Under the pieces are notes generated by a model, which did no database searches, was not told the origin of the DNA, and saw only the letters and a program-made list of their open reading frames with translations. Shown here piece by piece: positions 35,002-43,733 of a DNA stretch of 64,000 nucleotides. Source of the DNA: Desulfobacula sp. (GTDB taxonomy: Bacteria > Desulfobacterota > Desulfobacteria > Desulfobacterales > Desulfobacteraceae); assembly GCA_023701135.1 (NCBI GenBank), contig JAMPXP010000002.1:1-64000 (forward strand). Reading direction: 5' to 3'. Each line of letters begins with the position of its first letter. Positions within the stretch are counted from its first letter, which is position 1. The position numbers were made by a program, and so were the translations under genes.

Positions 35002-35886
35002 ATGGAATTTCATCAATTAACCTCATTTGTCACCGTTGCCCGCACCGGGAACCTCACCCGGGCTGCGGCTGAATTGAACACCACCCCGCCGGCGGTTTCC
35101 ACCCATATTCGGCAATTGGAGGAAGAGCTGGGGCTCGTGCTGTTCACCCGGACTGCCAAGGGCATGCGCCTGACCTCACAAGGGCAAGGGATGGAAAAAA
35201 AGGCCCGGGATATTCTTCTGGCCTCGGATGAGATGCAGGCCCTGGCCAAAACCCTTCAACAGGAGATCCGGGGCCGTGTCCGCCTCGGGATCAATGCAGG
35301 CCCCGATTTTCTGAAGATTCCGGATACGATCAGGGCCCTTTTCCGGAAACACCCCGGCATCGGCCTTGAAATCATAATCTCTTCCACCGGTGAAATTTTA
35401 AAACAGGTTGAGGCGGGAATCCTGGATTGCGGGTTTGCCTTCGGCAGTCGGATGACCAGCCGGGTGGAATCGGTTTTCCTTTCTCCTGTGGGGCTTGAAA
35501 TCGTCATCCCCATGGCGTTTAAGGACCGTTTACCCTCCGGGGATTTCACGGCCGTCTCGGCCCTTCCCTGGATCTTTCCCTCCCACCCCTGCCCTTTTCT
35601 GGACACGGTGGTGTCCTTTTTAAAGGAAAGGGGAATGGAGCTACAGAACAAGATTTTTGCCAATGATGATATCACCAAGGCCGCCTTTATTGAACAGGGC
35701 CTTGCCGTCAGCGTCCTTGAAAAAAGTGAGGCAAACGATTATGCCCAAAGGCAAAAGGCCTTTTTTTGGCAGGGGGAGGAGCGGTTTGAAACCTCCCTGT
35801 TCTTTGTCTATTCCCGGCAAAGGGCCGGGGATAGGCTCATCCGCACCGTGGCCGACTGCCTCACGGATCCCTGGAAGACTTCGTGA
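35002..35886 (+). CDS. LysR-family transcriptional regulator
   Basis: A 294-residue regulator. The N-terminal winged helix-turn-helix reads SFVTVARTGNLTRAAAELNTTPPAVSTHIRQLEEELG, and the effector-binding domain (from about 90) is of the periplasmic-binding type. It lies upstream of birA with a GTGA overlap and divergent to a cupin gene. Because birA and the carboxylase follow directly, it could regulate the biotin-carboxylase unit, the cupin, or itself. The effector is unknown. Confidence 0.93.
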   Translation: MEFHQLTSFVTVARTGNLTRAAAELNTTPPAVSTHIRQLEEELGLVLFTRTAKGMRLTSQGQGMEKKARDILLASDEMQALAKTLQQEIRGRVRLGINAGPDFLKIPDTIRALFRKHPGIGLEIIISSTGEILKQVEAGILDCGFAFGSRMTSRVESVFLSPVGLEIVIPMAFKDRLPSGDFTAVSALPWIFPSHPCPFLDTVVSFLKERGMELQNKIFANDDITKAAFIEQGLAVSVLEKSEANDYAQRQKAFFWQGEERFETSLFFVYSRQRAGDRLIRTVADCLTDPWKTS

Positions 35887-36644
35887 GCCTTTATGGTTCA
35901 GACCTGGTCCCGGAAGAAATAGGGGGGCATCAGGGCCATAGGACAAAGACCTGCTCGTCCACCATGGATCTGGCCTGGGACCTGGCCGGCCGAAACCTGC
36001 TGCCGGAATTTGCCTTTGTCCGCGCCGAAACCCAGACCCATGGCCGGGGGCAATTTGGGCGGACCTGGGTATCGGCTCCCGGGAATCTCTTTGTCACCGT
36101 CAGGCTTCCCGATGCGGCCGAAATTCTGGATACGCTGCTGCCCCTGGGCCTGGGCCTGATCCTTGTTCAGACCCTTGAAACCCTCCGGGTCCCGGCCCGG
36201 ATCAAATGGCCCAATGATATCCTGGTTGGGCTTTCCAAGGTGGGGGGGATTCTGGTTGAAAAAAGAGGTCCTGTCATCATGGCCGGCCTGGGAGTGAATA
36301 TCTGTTTTGCCCCCGAGAGCAGCCTTCTGGAAAATTTTTTTCACATCAAGTCTGGCTGTTTGGCGGAATCTGGTGTAAATTTGGAAGCTTCAGACCTATG
36401 GGCCCTGGTTCTTGAACAGATCAAAGGCCGTATTCCCCGTATGATGTCGGACCCCTTGACGGTGGTCGAAGACACCGGGGCAGTGCTGGCGTTTCAGGGA
36501 GAAACCATGGTCCTGGAAGAGACAGGCGATAGTGACGGGCCGGGCCGGATTACCGGAATTGACGCACAGGGCGGGCTCATCATCGAGACAATAAAAGGGA
36601 TAAGATCCATCCGTCGAGGAAGGATTGTCCCCAGGGTGGTTTAA
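35883..36644 (+). CDS. birA: Biotin-protein ligase (BirA catalytic type)
   Basis: The enzyme activates biotin with ATP and attaches it to a lysine of biotin carboxyl carrier domains. It is 253 residues long and lacks the N-terminal DNA-binding domain of E. coli BirA, so it is a pure ligase. Catalytic motifs are ETQTHGRGQFGRTW (biotinyl-AMP loop), KWPNDILV and GLGVNIC. The start is GTG 35883, overlapping the LysR stop as GTGA. The carboxylase with a biotin domain follows 24 bases downstream: the substrate of this ligase is therefore most likely its neighbour. Confidence 0.93.
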   Translation: MSLYGSDLVPEEIGGHQGHRTKTCSSTMDLAWDLAGRNLLPEFAFVRAETQTHGRGQFGRTWVSAPGNLFVTVRLPDAAEILDTLLPLGLGLILVQTLETLRVPARIKWPNDILVGLSKVGGILVEKRGPVIMAGLGVNICFAPESSLLENFFHIKSGCLAESGVNLEASDLWALVLEQIKGRIPRMMSDPLTVVEDTGAVLAFQGETMVLEETGDSDGPGRITGIDAQGGLIIETIKGIRSIRRGRIVPRVV

Positions 36645-36668
36645 TGATATGCAAGGAGCAGAAAAGCA

Positions 36669-39600
36669 ATGAAGACTTTTGACCAGGTCGTGAAGGAAAT
36701 AAACGGAAAAAAAATTCTGGTGGCCAACCGCGGTATCACGGCCCGCCGCATCACCCGGTCCATCCGGGAAGTCCTGGGAGCCATCCCGGTTCTGACCGTC
36801 ACCGACGTGGACAAGATTGCTCCCTTTACCGCCGGGGCCCAGGAGCTGATCCTTCTGGGTGAAAACCCCAGGGCCTATCTGGAGATCGACCGGATCCTGA
36901 AGCTGGCCAGGGAGCACAATATTGCCGCCATCCATCCGGGCTGGGGCTTTGCTTCGGAAGATGCGGGCTTTCCCAAAAAATGCGAGGATGCCGGAATCCT
37001 GTTCATCGGCCCGCCCACGGAACCCATGAAGCTCCTGGGAAACAAGGTCAAGGTCCGGGATCTGGCCCGGAAACTCAAGATCCCGGTGGTGCCCGGCTCC
37101 CTGGATGCCGTGGAAGTGGATGAGGCCCGGAAGATGGCCCTGGACCTGGGGCTGCCCGTCATGCTCAAGGCCGAAGGCGGCGGCGGGGGTCGGGGCATTT
37201 ACGAGGTCTATGATATGGACCAGCTCGAAACCGCCTTTTCCAAGGCCTCGGTCCTGGCCCAGGCCTCCTTCGGCAATCCGCGGATCTATGTGGAAAGGCT
37301 GCTGACCTCGGTGCGCCACATCGAAATCCAGGTCATCGCCGACCGGTACGGCAATGTCTTTGCCTTTGACGAGCGCGACTGCACGGTCCAGAGAAACCAC
37401 CAGAAGCTGGTGGAAATCACGCCCTCTCCCTGGCCCAACATGACCGAAGAATTGAGAAAGCGTCTTAAAGACTATGCCAAACAACTGGTCAGCGAGGTGG
37501 GCTATTATTCCCTGGCCACGGTGGAATTCCTGGTGGATGCGGACCAGAACCCCTATCTCATTGAGGTCAACACAAGGCTCCAGGTGGAGCACGGCATCAC
37601 CGAATGCCGTTACGGCATTGATCTGGTGGAAGAGCAGATCGCCATTGCCTTCGGTTCAAAGCTCAGGTTCAACGAAAAGAAAACCCGGCCCGTGGCCCAT
37701 GCCATCCAGGTGAGGATCAACTGCGAGGATCCCAGGCACAATTTTGCGCCCAATGCCGGCCATATTGCCCGGTATATCTCGCCCGGCGGGCCGGGGGTAC
37801 GGCTGGATTCCTGCATTGCCGGCGGCTATGAATTCCCGTCCAACTACGATTCGGCCGCCTCGCTCCTCATTGCCCACGGCGCCACCTGGGACAAGACCCT
37901 GGCCGTCCTGAACCGGGCCCTGAAGGAGTACATTATCGGCGGGGTCAAGACCACCATCCCCTTTCACCAGAAAATCGTTTCCGATCCGGTATTCCGGTCC
38001 GGCCTTTACGACACCCGGTTTATCCAGAGCCGTCCCGGCCTGATCCGGTACAAGGATATTGAATCCGAGGCCCTGCGCCTGTCCCGGCTCATGGCTGAAA
38101 TTTCGGCCATGGGATACAATCCCCATATCCAACTGTCCGAATACCGGGGACCCCACGATAAACGGGTGGGCGCCTTCGAGCCGGTGCTGCCGCCCCTGGA
38201 CCCCACACCGCCCAAGGGCCGGTATCCACGGGGGGACCGGAAGGGCATCATCGACTATGTGAGGGACGCCGGCATTGTCCATTTTTCCGATACCACAGCC
38301 CGGGACATCACCCAGTCCAATTCCGGGAACCGGTTCCGCATGGCCGAGGACCGGCTCATGGGGCCCTACCTGGACCGGTGCGGATTTTTCTCCATTGAAA
38401 ACGGGGGCGGGGCCCATTTCCACGTGGCCATGATGGCCAATATGACCTATCCGTTCTATGAAGCCCGTCTCTGGAACAAGTTTGCGCCGGTCACGCCCAA
38501 GCAGATCCTGGTCCGGTCCACCAATCTCCTGGGCTACAAGCCCCAGCCCAAAAACCTCATGTGGATGACCAGCGAGTCCATCTGCGAGCACCACGATATT
38601 GTCCGGTGCTTTGATTTTCTCAATCATATCGAGAATATGCGGCCCCTGGCCGAGGTGGTCTTAAATTCGCCCCAGAACGTGTTCCAGCCCGCCGTATCCC
38701 TGTCCTGGGCCAAGGGCTTCGACATCCCCCACTACCTCGGCGTGGTGGAAGATATCCTGAAACAGGCCGCGGACGTGGCCGGGGTGTCCATGAAAAAGGC
38801 CCAGTCCCTCATCATCCTGGGTTTAAAGGACATGGCCGGGGTCTGCCCCCCCAGGTTCATCTCGGCCCTGGTGAAAGAAATCCGCAAAAAATACCCGGCC
38901 CTGCCGGTGCATTACCACCGCCACTGCACGGACGGCCTGTTCGTGCCGGCCGTGGGCGCCGCCGCTTTGGCCGGGGCACATATCGTGGATACGGCCATGG
39001 GCGCGGCCGTGCGCTGGTACGGACAGGGCGAGGTCCTGTCCACGGCGGCCTATATCGAAGAGGAACTGGGTCTGAAAACCGACCTGAACAAGGACATGAT
39101 CCGGACCTGCAATTTTGTGTTGAAGCAGATCATGCCCTATTACGACCGGTACACGGCCCCCTATTTCCAGGGCGTGGACCATGATGTGGTATCCCACGGC
39201 ATGCCCGGCGGCGCCACCTCCTCGTCCCAGGAAGGGGCCATGAAACAGGGCTATATCCGGCTTCTGCCCCAGATGCTGAAATTCCTGGCCGGCACCCGGC
39301 AGATCATTCGGTACCATGATGTCACCCCCGGGTCCCAGATCACCTGGAACACGGCCTTTCTGGCCGTGACCGCAGCCTATCAGCGGGGCGGTGAAGACGA
39401 GGTGAACCACCTGCTCTGGATTCTGGATACGGTCATCTCCACACCCGAATCCAAGCTCAACGCGGAAATGAAAAAGGACCGACTCGTCCTTTACAGGGAC
39501 AGCAATGACGCCTTCAGAAACCTCCTCCTGGGAAAATTCGGGAAACTGCCCCTGGGCTTTCCGCCGGACTGGGTCTATGAAAGCGCCTTCGGGAAAAACT

Positions 39601-40349
39601 TCAGGGACGCCCTGGCATCCAGAACTGAAGCCTCTCCCTTGGAAGGCCTGGAACCCGTGGATGCCGAGGCTGAAAAAGCCATCCTGGATCAGCAGATCGG
39701 ACGGTCGGCCATCCACGAGGAACTGGTCATGTATTTGAACCACCCCGGCGATGCCCTGAAAACCATCCTGTTCCGGAACGAATTCGGCAACCCCAACCAG
39801 GTGCCCCTGGATGTCTGGTTCGAAGGCCTTGTGCCGGGCCGGGAGATCCAGTTCCGCGACACCCGGGAAAAGCCCCATTCCATGAAGATCCTGGGCATTG
39901 AGCCGCCGGATGAAAAGGGCATGAGCGTGGTGCGCTACACCCTGAACGGTGAGGTCTTCCTCCATACGGTCAAGGTGGGTGCGGCCACGGGCCATGAAGC
40001 GGATGCCGTCCCCATGGCGGACCCGGGCAATCCCAACCACGCCGGGTCCCCCAGCAACGGCGACCTCTGGATCATGTATGTCAAGCCCGGGGATACGGTT
40101 AAAAAGGGTGAGGAATTATTTAACATCACCATCATGAAGCAGGAGAAATCCGTGGTTTCCGCCGTGGACGGCATCGTGAAAAGGGTGATGAAAACCGCGG
40201 ATTATAAATTCGACAAAAAAATGGTGCCCGTGAAATCAGGGGAGCTGCTGGTGGAGCTGGGACCCCTTCCGAAACAATGCCCGGAATGCGGGGAACCCTT
40301 TGTCCATCTTGATTTTAAATTCTGCCCCCAGTGCGGGAAAAAGGTCTGA
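36669..40349 (+). CDS. Divergent pyruvate-carboxylase-like enzyme with biotin domain and C-terminal zinc ribbon
   Basis: A 1226-residue multidomain enzyme. Residues about 15-460 form a biotin carboxylase (HPGWGFASE, EGGGGGRGI near 174-182, EVNTRLQVEHG). The carboxyltransferase TIM barrel runs from about 530, with FSDTTARDITQSNSGNR, the lysine to be carboxylated as Lys720 in GLKDMAG, and HYHRHCTDG. A biotin domain lies near 1120-1195 with acceptor Lys1157 in IMKQEKS. Pyruvate carboxylases normally have DTTFRDAHQSLLATR and an AMKM site, so both key motifs depart from consensus. The tail Cys1204/1207 and Cys1219/1222 forms a CxxC-CxxC zinc ribbon, unusual for the family. It probably carboxylates pyruvate to oxaloacetate, but another acyl or keto substrate is possible. 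birA lies 24 bases upstream. Confidence 0.85.
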   Translation: MKTFDQVVKEINGKKILVANRGITARRITRSIREVLGAIPVLTVTDVDKIAPFTAGAQELILLGENPRAYLEIDRILKLAREHNIAAIHPGWGFASEDAGFPKKCEDAGILFIGPPTEPMKLLGNKVKVRDLARKLKIPVVPGSLDAVEVDEARKMALDLGLPVMLKAEGGGGGRGIYEVYDMDQLETAFSKASVLAQASFGNPRIYVERLLTSVRHIEIQVIADRYGNVFAFDERDCTVQRNHQKLVEITPSPWPNMTEELRKRLKDYAKQLVSEVGYYSLATVEFLVDADQNPYLIEVNTRLQVEHGITECRYGIDLVEEQIAIAFGSKLRFNEKKTRPVAHAIQVRINCEDPRHNFAPNAGHIARYISPGGPGVRLDSCIAGGYEFPSNYDSAASLLIAHGATWDKTLAVLNRALKEYIIGGVKTTIPFHQKIVSDPVFRSGLYDTRFIQSRPGLIRYKDIESEALRLSRLMAEISAMGYNPHIQLSEYRGPHDKRVGAFEPVLPPLDPTPPKGRYPRGDRKGIIDYVRDAGIVHFSDTTARDITQSNSGNRFRMAEDRLMGPYLDRCGFFSIENGGGAHFHVAMMANMTYPFYEARLWNKFAPVTPKQILVRSTNLLGYKPQPKNLMWMTSESICEHHDIVRCFDFLNHIENMRPLAEVVLNSPQNVFQPAVSLSWAKGFDIPHYLGVVEDILKQAADVAGVSMKKAQSLIILGLKDMAGVCPPRFISALVKEIRKKYPALPVHYHRHCTDGLFVPAVGAAALAGAHIVDTAMGAAVRWYGQGEVLSTAAYIEEELGLKTDLNKDMIRTCNFVLKQIMPYYDRYTAPYFQGVDHDVVSHGMPGGATSSSQEGAMKQGYIRLLPQMLKFLAGTRQIIRYHDVTPGSQITWNTAFLAVTAAYQRGGEDEVNHLLWILDTVISTPESKLNAEMKKDRLVLYRDSNDAFRNLLLGKFGKLPLGFPPDWVYESAFGKNFRDALASRTEASPLEGLEPVDAEAEKAILDQQIGRSAIHEELVMYLNHPGDALKTILFRNEFGNPNQVPLDVWFEGLVPGREIQFRDTREKPHSMKILGIEPPDEKGMSVVRYTLNGEVFLHTVKVGAATGHEADAVPMADPGNPNHAGSPSNGDLWIMYVKPGDTVKKGEELFNITIMKQEKSVVSAVDGIVKRVMKTADYKFDKKMVPVKSGELLVELGPLPKQCPECGEPFVHLDFKFCPQCGKKV

Positions 40350-40365
40350 GAAAGAGTTTAAAGAA

Positions 40366-41802
40366 TTACCTGCGTCTTAAGCCGGATGTCCATTTTGACA
40401 AAAAGTTTAAGGCGCAGGCGCCCATGCGCACTGCAAAGGATTCCTTGCCTTGATGATCCATGGGCATCTCACCCTTTGGCCCATACATTTTTTCCATCAT
40501 TTTTCCGACTTCTTTTTTGATGAGGCCCCGGAAGGGAACCTGGGCGATCATGCCGTAAAGGGCGGCATTTCCCCTGGAAGAAAGACCTGGATCGGCCTTT
40601 ACCCTCTCAACGGCTTCCCGTAAATCCGAAAGATACTGATCCGCTACGGCCTCATGGGCCGGGGTCACCATGGCATGGAGCCCTTCGGGCCGCTGCAGGC
40701 GGTCCACATGCCAGCCCCTGTCCTCCATGATATCGCCCACGGCAAATATACCGACCTTTTTATCGGTCGAGCCGTATGCAAAAACACTCATCACGGGTTT
40801 TCCAAGGATTTTCAGCCCGTCCACGGCATTGATACCGGCGGTGAGTTTTTGGGTGGTTTCCATGACGCCCTTGGCCATCTCACAATATCCGTTCATGCCA
40901 AGGCTGTTCATGGCGGCCCAGGCTGCGGCTATGGGTCCGCCGGGCCGGGTACCGAGAAGGGCGGGGGAAGCGAATACGCCTCCGGGCCAGCCGGGATGGA
41001 TAAAAAACTGGTGCCTTAAATACGCCATGCTTTTATACAGCACGACTGAGGCGCCTTTGGCCCCAAATCCGTATTTATGGACATCGGCCGATATGGAGGT
41101 CACCCCTTCACACCGGAAATCAAATTCCGGGACCCGGTATCCGGCTTTTTCCATAAAGGGCAGAAAAAATCCCCCCAGGCAGGAATCCACATGAAAAGGG
41201 ATATTTTTTTCAGAGGCAACCCGGCCGATGTCTTTGATGGGGTCAATGACCCCGTGGGGGTAGGAAGGGGCAGACGCCACGATCAGGATGGTATTTCCAT
41301 TGATCTTTTTTTTCAGTACATCCACATCAACGGTAAAATCCTCTTTCAGGGGAATCTTGACCATTTTGACGTTGAAATATTTGGCTGCCTTATCCCAGGC
41401 CACATGGATGGTTTCCGGGGCGATCATCTCCGGCGCAAGGCCTTTCCATCGCCTTTTGGAGCGGGCCCGCTCCCGGTAAGCCAGAACCGGCAAAAGGCAG
41501 GACTCCGTACCCCCGGAAGTCATGGTTCCCACCACCTGTTCATCGCCGTTCAAAAGTCCGGCTGTCATTTGAACCACCTCATGTTCAAACCGCTTCAAGC
41601 TTTTAAATGCCATGGGGTTCAGGGCATTTTCGCTGAAATACAGGTTATGGGTTTTTTTAATAAAAGCGTCATGCTCCCGGTTCAACTGATAGACAAGAGA
41701 CCAGGTCCGGCCGTTTTTGAAATCCGCATCGTTTTCCCGGAAGGATTGCATGGTCTCCAGGATGTCATCATGGGGCCTTCCTTCAGGTGGAAACAAGATC
41801 AT
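40366..41802 (-). CDS. PLP-dependent decarboxylase/lyase related to sphingosine-1-phosphate lyase
   Basis: A 478-residue pyridoxal-phosphate enzyme. MTSGGTESCLLPVLAYRER near residues 100-118 and SADVHKYGFGAKGASVVLY, with Schiff-base Lys243, match sphingosine-1-phosphate lyase (group II decarboxylase fold) better than glutamate decarboxylases. S1P lyases cleave phosphorylated long-chain bases to an aldehyde and phosphoethanolamine. The eukaryotic membrane anchor is absent, so this would be soluble or peripheral. The physiological substrate here is open. It ends 16 bases from the convergent carboxylase; a universal stress protein gene precedes it by 31 bases and may be cotranscribed. Confidence 0.82.
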   Translation of the reverse strand: MILFPPEGRPHDDILETMQSFRENDADFKNGRTWSLVYQLNREHDAFIKKTHNLYFSENALNPMAFKSLKRFEHEVVQMTAGLLNGDEQVVGTMTSGGTESCLLPVLAYRERARSKRRWKGLAPEMIAPETIHVAWDKAAKYFNVKMVKIPLKEDFTVDVDVLKKKINGNTILIVASAPSYPHGVIDPIKDIGRVASEKNIPFHVDSCLGGFFLPFMEKAGYRVPEFDFRCEGVTSISADVHKYGFGAKGASVVLYKSMAYLRHQFFIHPGWPGGVFASPALLGTRPGGPIAAAWAAMNSLGMNGYCEMAKGVMETTQKLTAGINAVDGLKILGKPVMSVFAYGSTDKKVGIFAVGDIMEDRGWHVDRLQRPEGLHAMVTPAHEAVADQYLSDLREAVERVKADPGLSSRGNAALYGMIAQVPFRGLIKKEVGKMMEKMYGPKGEMPMDHQGKESFAVRMGACALNFLSKWTSGLRRR

Positions 41803-41833
41803 TGCAGGACCCTTTCAGCTCCACAGGCCTAAC

Positions 41834-42256
41834 CTATTTGGCAATAAAAACAGGGCAGTCGGATTTGTTCAGCACCTGGTGGGCCACGCTGCCCAGGAAG
41901 AGCCCGGCAAAGGCCGTGACCCCCCGGGAGCCCATGATGATGAGGTCGATTTTTTCAATTTTGGCCACTTCCGGGATCTTGTTGCCGGGCGCTCCTTCCA
42001 CAAGGCGCACCTCATAATTGACCTTTGCTTCCTCAAGCATGTCCACAAAGGGTTTGACCAGCTCTTCGGACACTTTCTGGACATCATCGATGACCTGCTG
42101 GAAATACGGCTCGGCCAGGATAATGGGAAACCGGTCATGGCAATGCATCAGGACTATTTTGGCATCCATGAGCTTTGCAAGGCCGATGGCATACCGGGTT
42201 GATTTAATGGATTGCTCCGACCCGTCCACGGGGTTCAGTATTTTCTTGATATTCAT
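41834..42256 (-). CDS. Universal stress protein (UspA family, ATP-binding type)
   Basis: A 140-residue cytoplasmic protein. I start it at ATG 42256, after a good GGGAGG; a reading from 42304 adds 16 unsupported residues. The fold shows KKILNPVDGSEQS at the start and GSRGVTAFAGLFLGS near the end, the G-2x-G-9x-G-S pattern of ATP-binding Usp proteins, followed by VLNKSDCPVFIAK. Such proteins bind ATP and help cells survive starvation or stress; a partner is unknown. It precedes the S1P-lyase-like gene on the same strand. Confidence 0.92.
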   Translation of the reverse strand: MNIKKILNPVDGSEQSIKSTRYAIGLAKLMDAKIVLMHCHDRFPIILAEPYFQQVIDDVQKVSEELVKPFVDMLEEAKVNYEVRLVEGAPGNKIPEVAKIEKIDLIIMGSRGVTAFAGLFLGSVAHQVLNKSDCPVFIAK

Positions 42257-42386
42257 TGCATCCTCCCTTCCAGCCTTCAGACGAGGCTGACTGTGATAGT
42301 TCATATGCTGTCAGGATAATGGATCAATTAGAGTATATCCCTTTTTAGCTATTAATCACAGGATAAATTGAAAATCAAAGTAAATA

Positions 42387-42415
42387 TTGACAAAATTCTA
42401 CCACAATGTGATATT
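42387..42415 (+). promoter_or_regulatory. Promoter of the metY-metX-metW genes
   Basis: TTGACA (42387-42392) and GATATT (42410-42415) have a 17-base spacer, and TG at 42407-42408 adds an extended -10. Transcription should start near 42422, leaving a leader of about 43 bases, too short for a SAM riboswitch. Confidence 0.65.
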
Positions 42416-42464
42416 CAAACCTTAATTTTATACTCGTAACAGAAAAATCAAGGTGAAGATCATC

Positions 42465-43718
42465 ATGACGGAAAAAAGAGCATATCATTTTGAAACCAGG
42501 GCCATCCACGAAGGCCTGAAGGACTCCTCCTGGCAGGGTTCCACCCTTCCCCCCATTTTCCAGACCGCGGCCCATTATCACGAGACAGCCGACAACCTGA
42601 GCCAGACCTTTGCCGGAAAGACCGAGGACCATATCTATATGCGGCTTTCCAACCCCACCAGCCGATTCCTGGAGCAGAAGCTGGCCTCCCTGGAATCCGG
42701 AGCCGGAGCCGTGGTGACCGGGTCCGGCATGGCGGCCATCAACAATGCCTGCATGACCCTCTTGCGGGCCGGGGATGAATTTGTGGCCAGCAAGGCCCTG
42801 TTCATGTCCACCTACACCCTTTTCAACACCATTTTCCGAAAATACGGGATCACGGTGAAATTTGCCGATCCCCTGAACCTGAGTGAAATCGAGGCGGCCA
42901 TCAATGGGAAGACCCGCTTTGTCTATATGGAAACCATCACCAATCCGGGCATGGAGGTGGCGGATATCCGGAGTATTGCCGAGATGGCCCATGCCCATGG
43001 AGCGCCCCTTCTGGTGGACAATACCCTGGCCTCTCCCTGGCTTTGCCGGCCCCTGGAACTGGGAGCCGATATTGTCATGCATTCCACCACAAAATACCTT
43101 TCCGGCCATGGGGCCGCCATCGGCGGGGTTGTCGTGGATGCCGGAAACTTTGACTGGACCGGTGAACGATTTGCCGATTTTGCGCCCTTTGTGGACCAGA
43201 AGGGCAAACTCGCCTTTTTACACCGGATGTTTAAGGAATATCACGTCCATTTCGGCACCACCCCGGCCCCCTTTCATTCCTTTTTGACGGCCGTGGGCCT
43301 CAACACCCTGGGCCTCCGCATGGAGCGCCACATGGACAATGCCTTGAAAGTGGCCAATTTTTTAAAGGCCCACCCAAAGGTGGAATGGGTGAATTTTCCC
43401 GGTTTCCCGGAGCATAAAAGTTATGAAACAGCCAAAAAACAATTTGGCAACAAAGGCTTCGGCGCCATGCTGACTTTTGGCCTCAAGGACCAGGAGGCCT
43501 GTTTCAGACTCATCGACCACCTGGACATGATTTTAAACCTGGCCAACCTGGGGGATTGCAAAACCCTCATCATCCACCCCTATTCGTCCCAGTATGTTTC
43601 CTTTCCCGAGGCACTGAAAAATGAGCTGGCCGATCCCAAACTGCTGCGCTTTTCTCTTGGCATCGAGCACCCGGAGGATATTATTCATGATCTTGAACAG
43701 GCACTGGCCGCCGTTTAA
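42465..43718 (+). CDS. metY: O-acetylhomoserine sulfhydrylase / Cys-Met metabolism PLP enzyme
   Basis: This 417-residue PLP enzyme should make homocysteine from O-acetylhomoserine and sulfide. The ATG at 42465 is chosen since AAGGTGA lies 8 bases before it; the GTG at 42453 is inside that site. Family landmarks are TRAIHEG, GSGMAAI, VDNTLASPWLCRP and Schiff-base Lys210 in HSTTKYLSGHG. The neighbour metX makes the O-acetylhomoserine substrate, which favours sulfhydrylase over methionine gamma-lyase. Direct use of sulfide suits a sulfate reducer. The genes metY, metX and metW run in one direction with short spacing. Confidence 0.9.
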   Translation: MTEKRAYHFETRAIHEGLKDSSWQGSTLPPIFQTAAHYHETADNLSQTFAGKTEDHIYMRLSNPTSRFLEQKLASLESGAGAVVTGSGMAAINNACMTLLRAGDEFVASKALFMSTYTLFNTIFRKYGITVKFADPLNLSEIEAAINGKTRFVYMETITNPGMEVADIRSIAEMAHAHGAPLLVDNTLASPWLCRPLELGADIVMHSTTKYLSGHGAAIGGVVVDAGNFDWTGERFADFAPFVDQKGKLAFLHRMFKEYHVHFGTTPAPFHSFLTAVGLNTLGLRMERHMDNALKVANFLKAHPKVEWVNFPGFPEHKSYETAKKQFGNKGFGAMLTFGLKDQEACFRLIDHLDMILNLANLGDCKTLIIHPYSSQYVSFPEALKNELADPKLLRFSLGIEHPEDIIHDLEQALAAV

Positions 43719-43733
43719 AAAAAGGGTGGCGCC

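Noticed and set aside
37656-40040. Two minus-strand open frames of 300-400 codons inside the carboxylase gene
   Set aside because: They mirror a high-GC coding strand (Gly/His/Pro-rich translations) and lie antisense to a well-supported multidomain enzyme.
42305-42464. SAM riboswitch before metY
   Set aside because: The predicted leader is only about 43 bases and no paired structure of a SAM-I type is visible.
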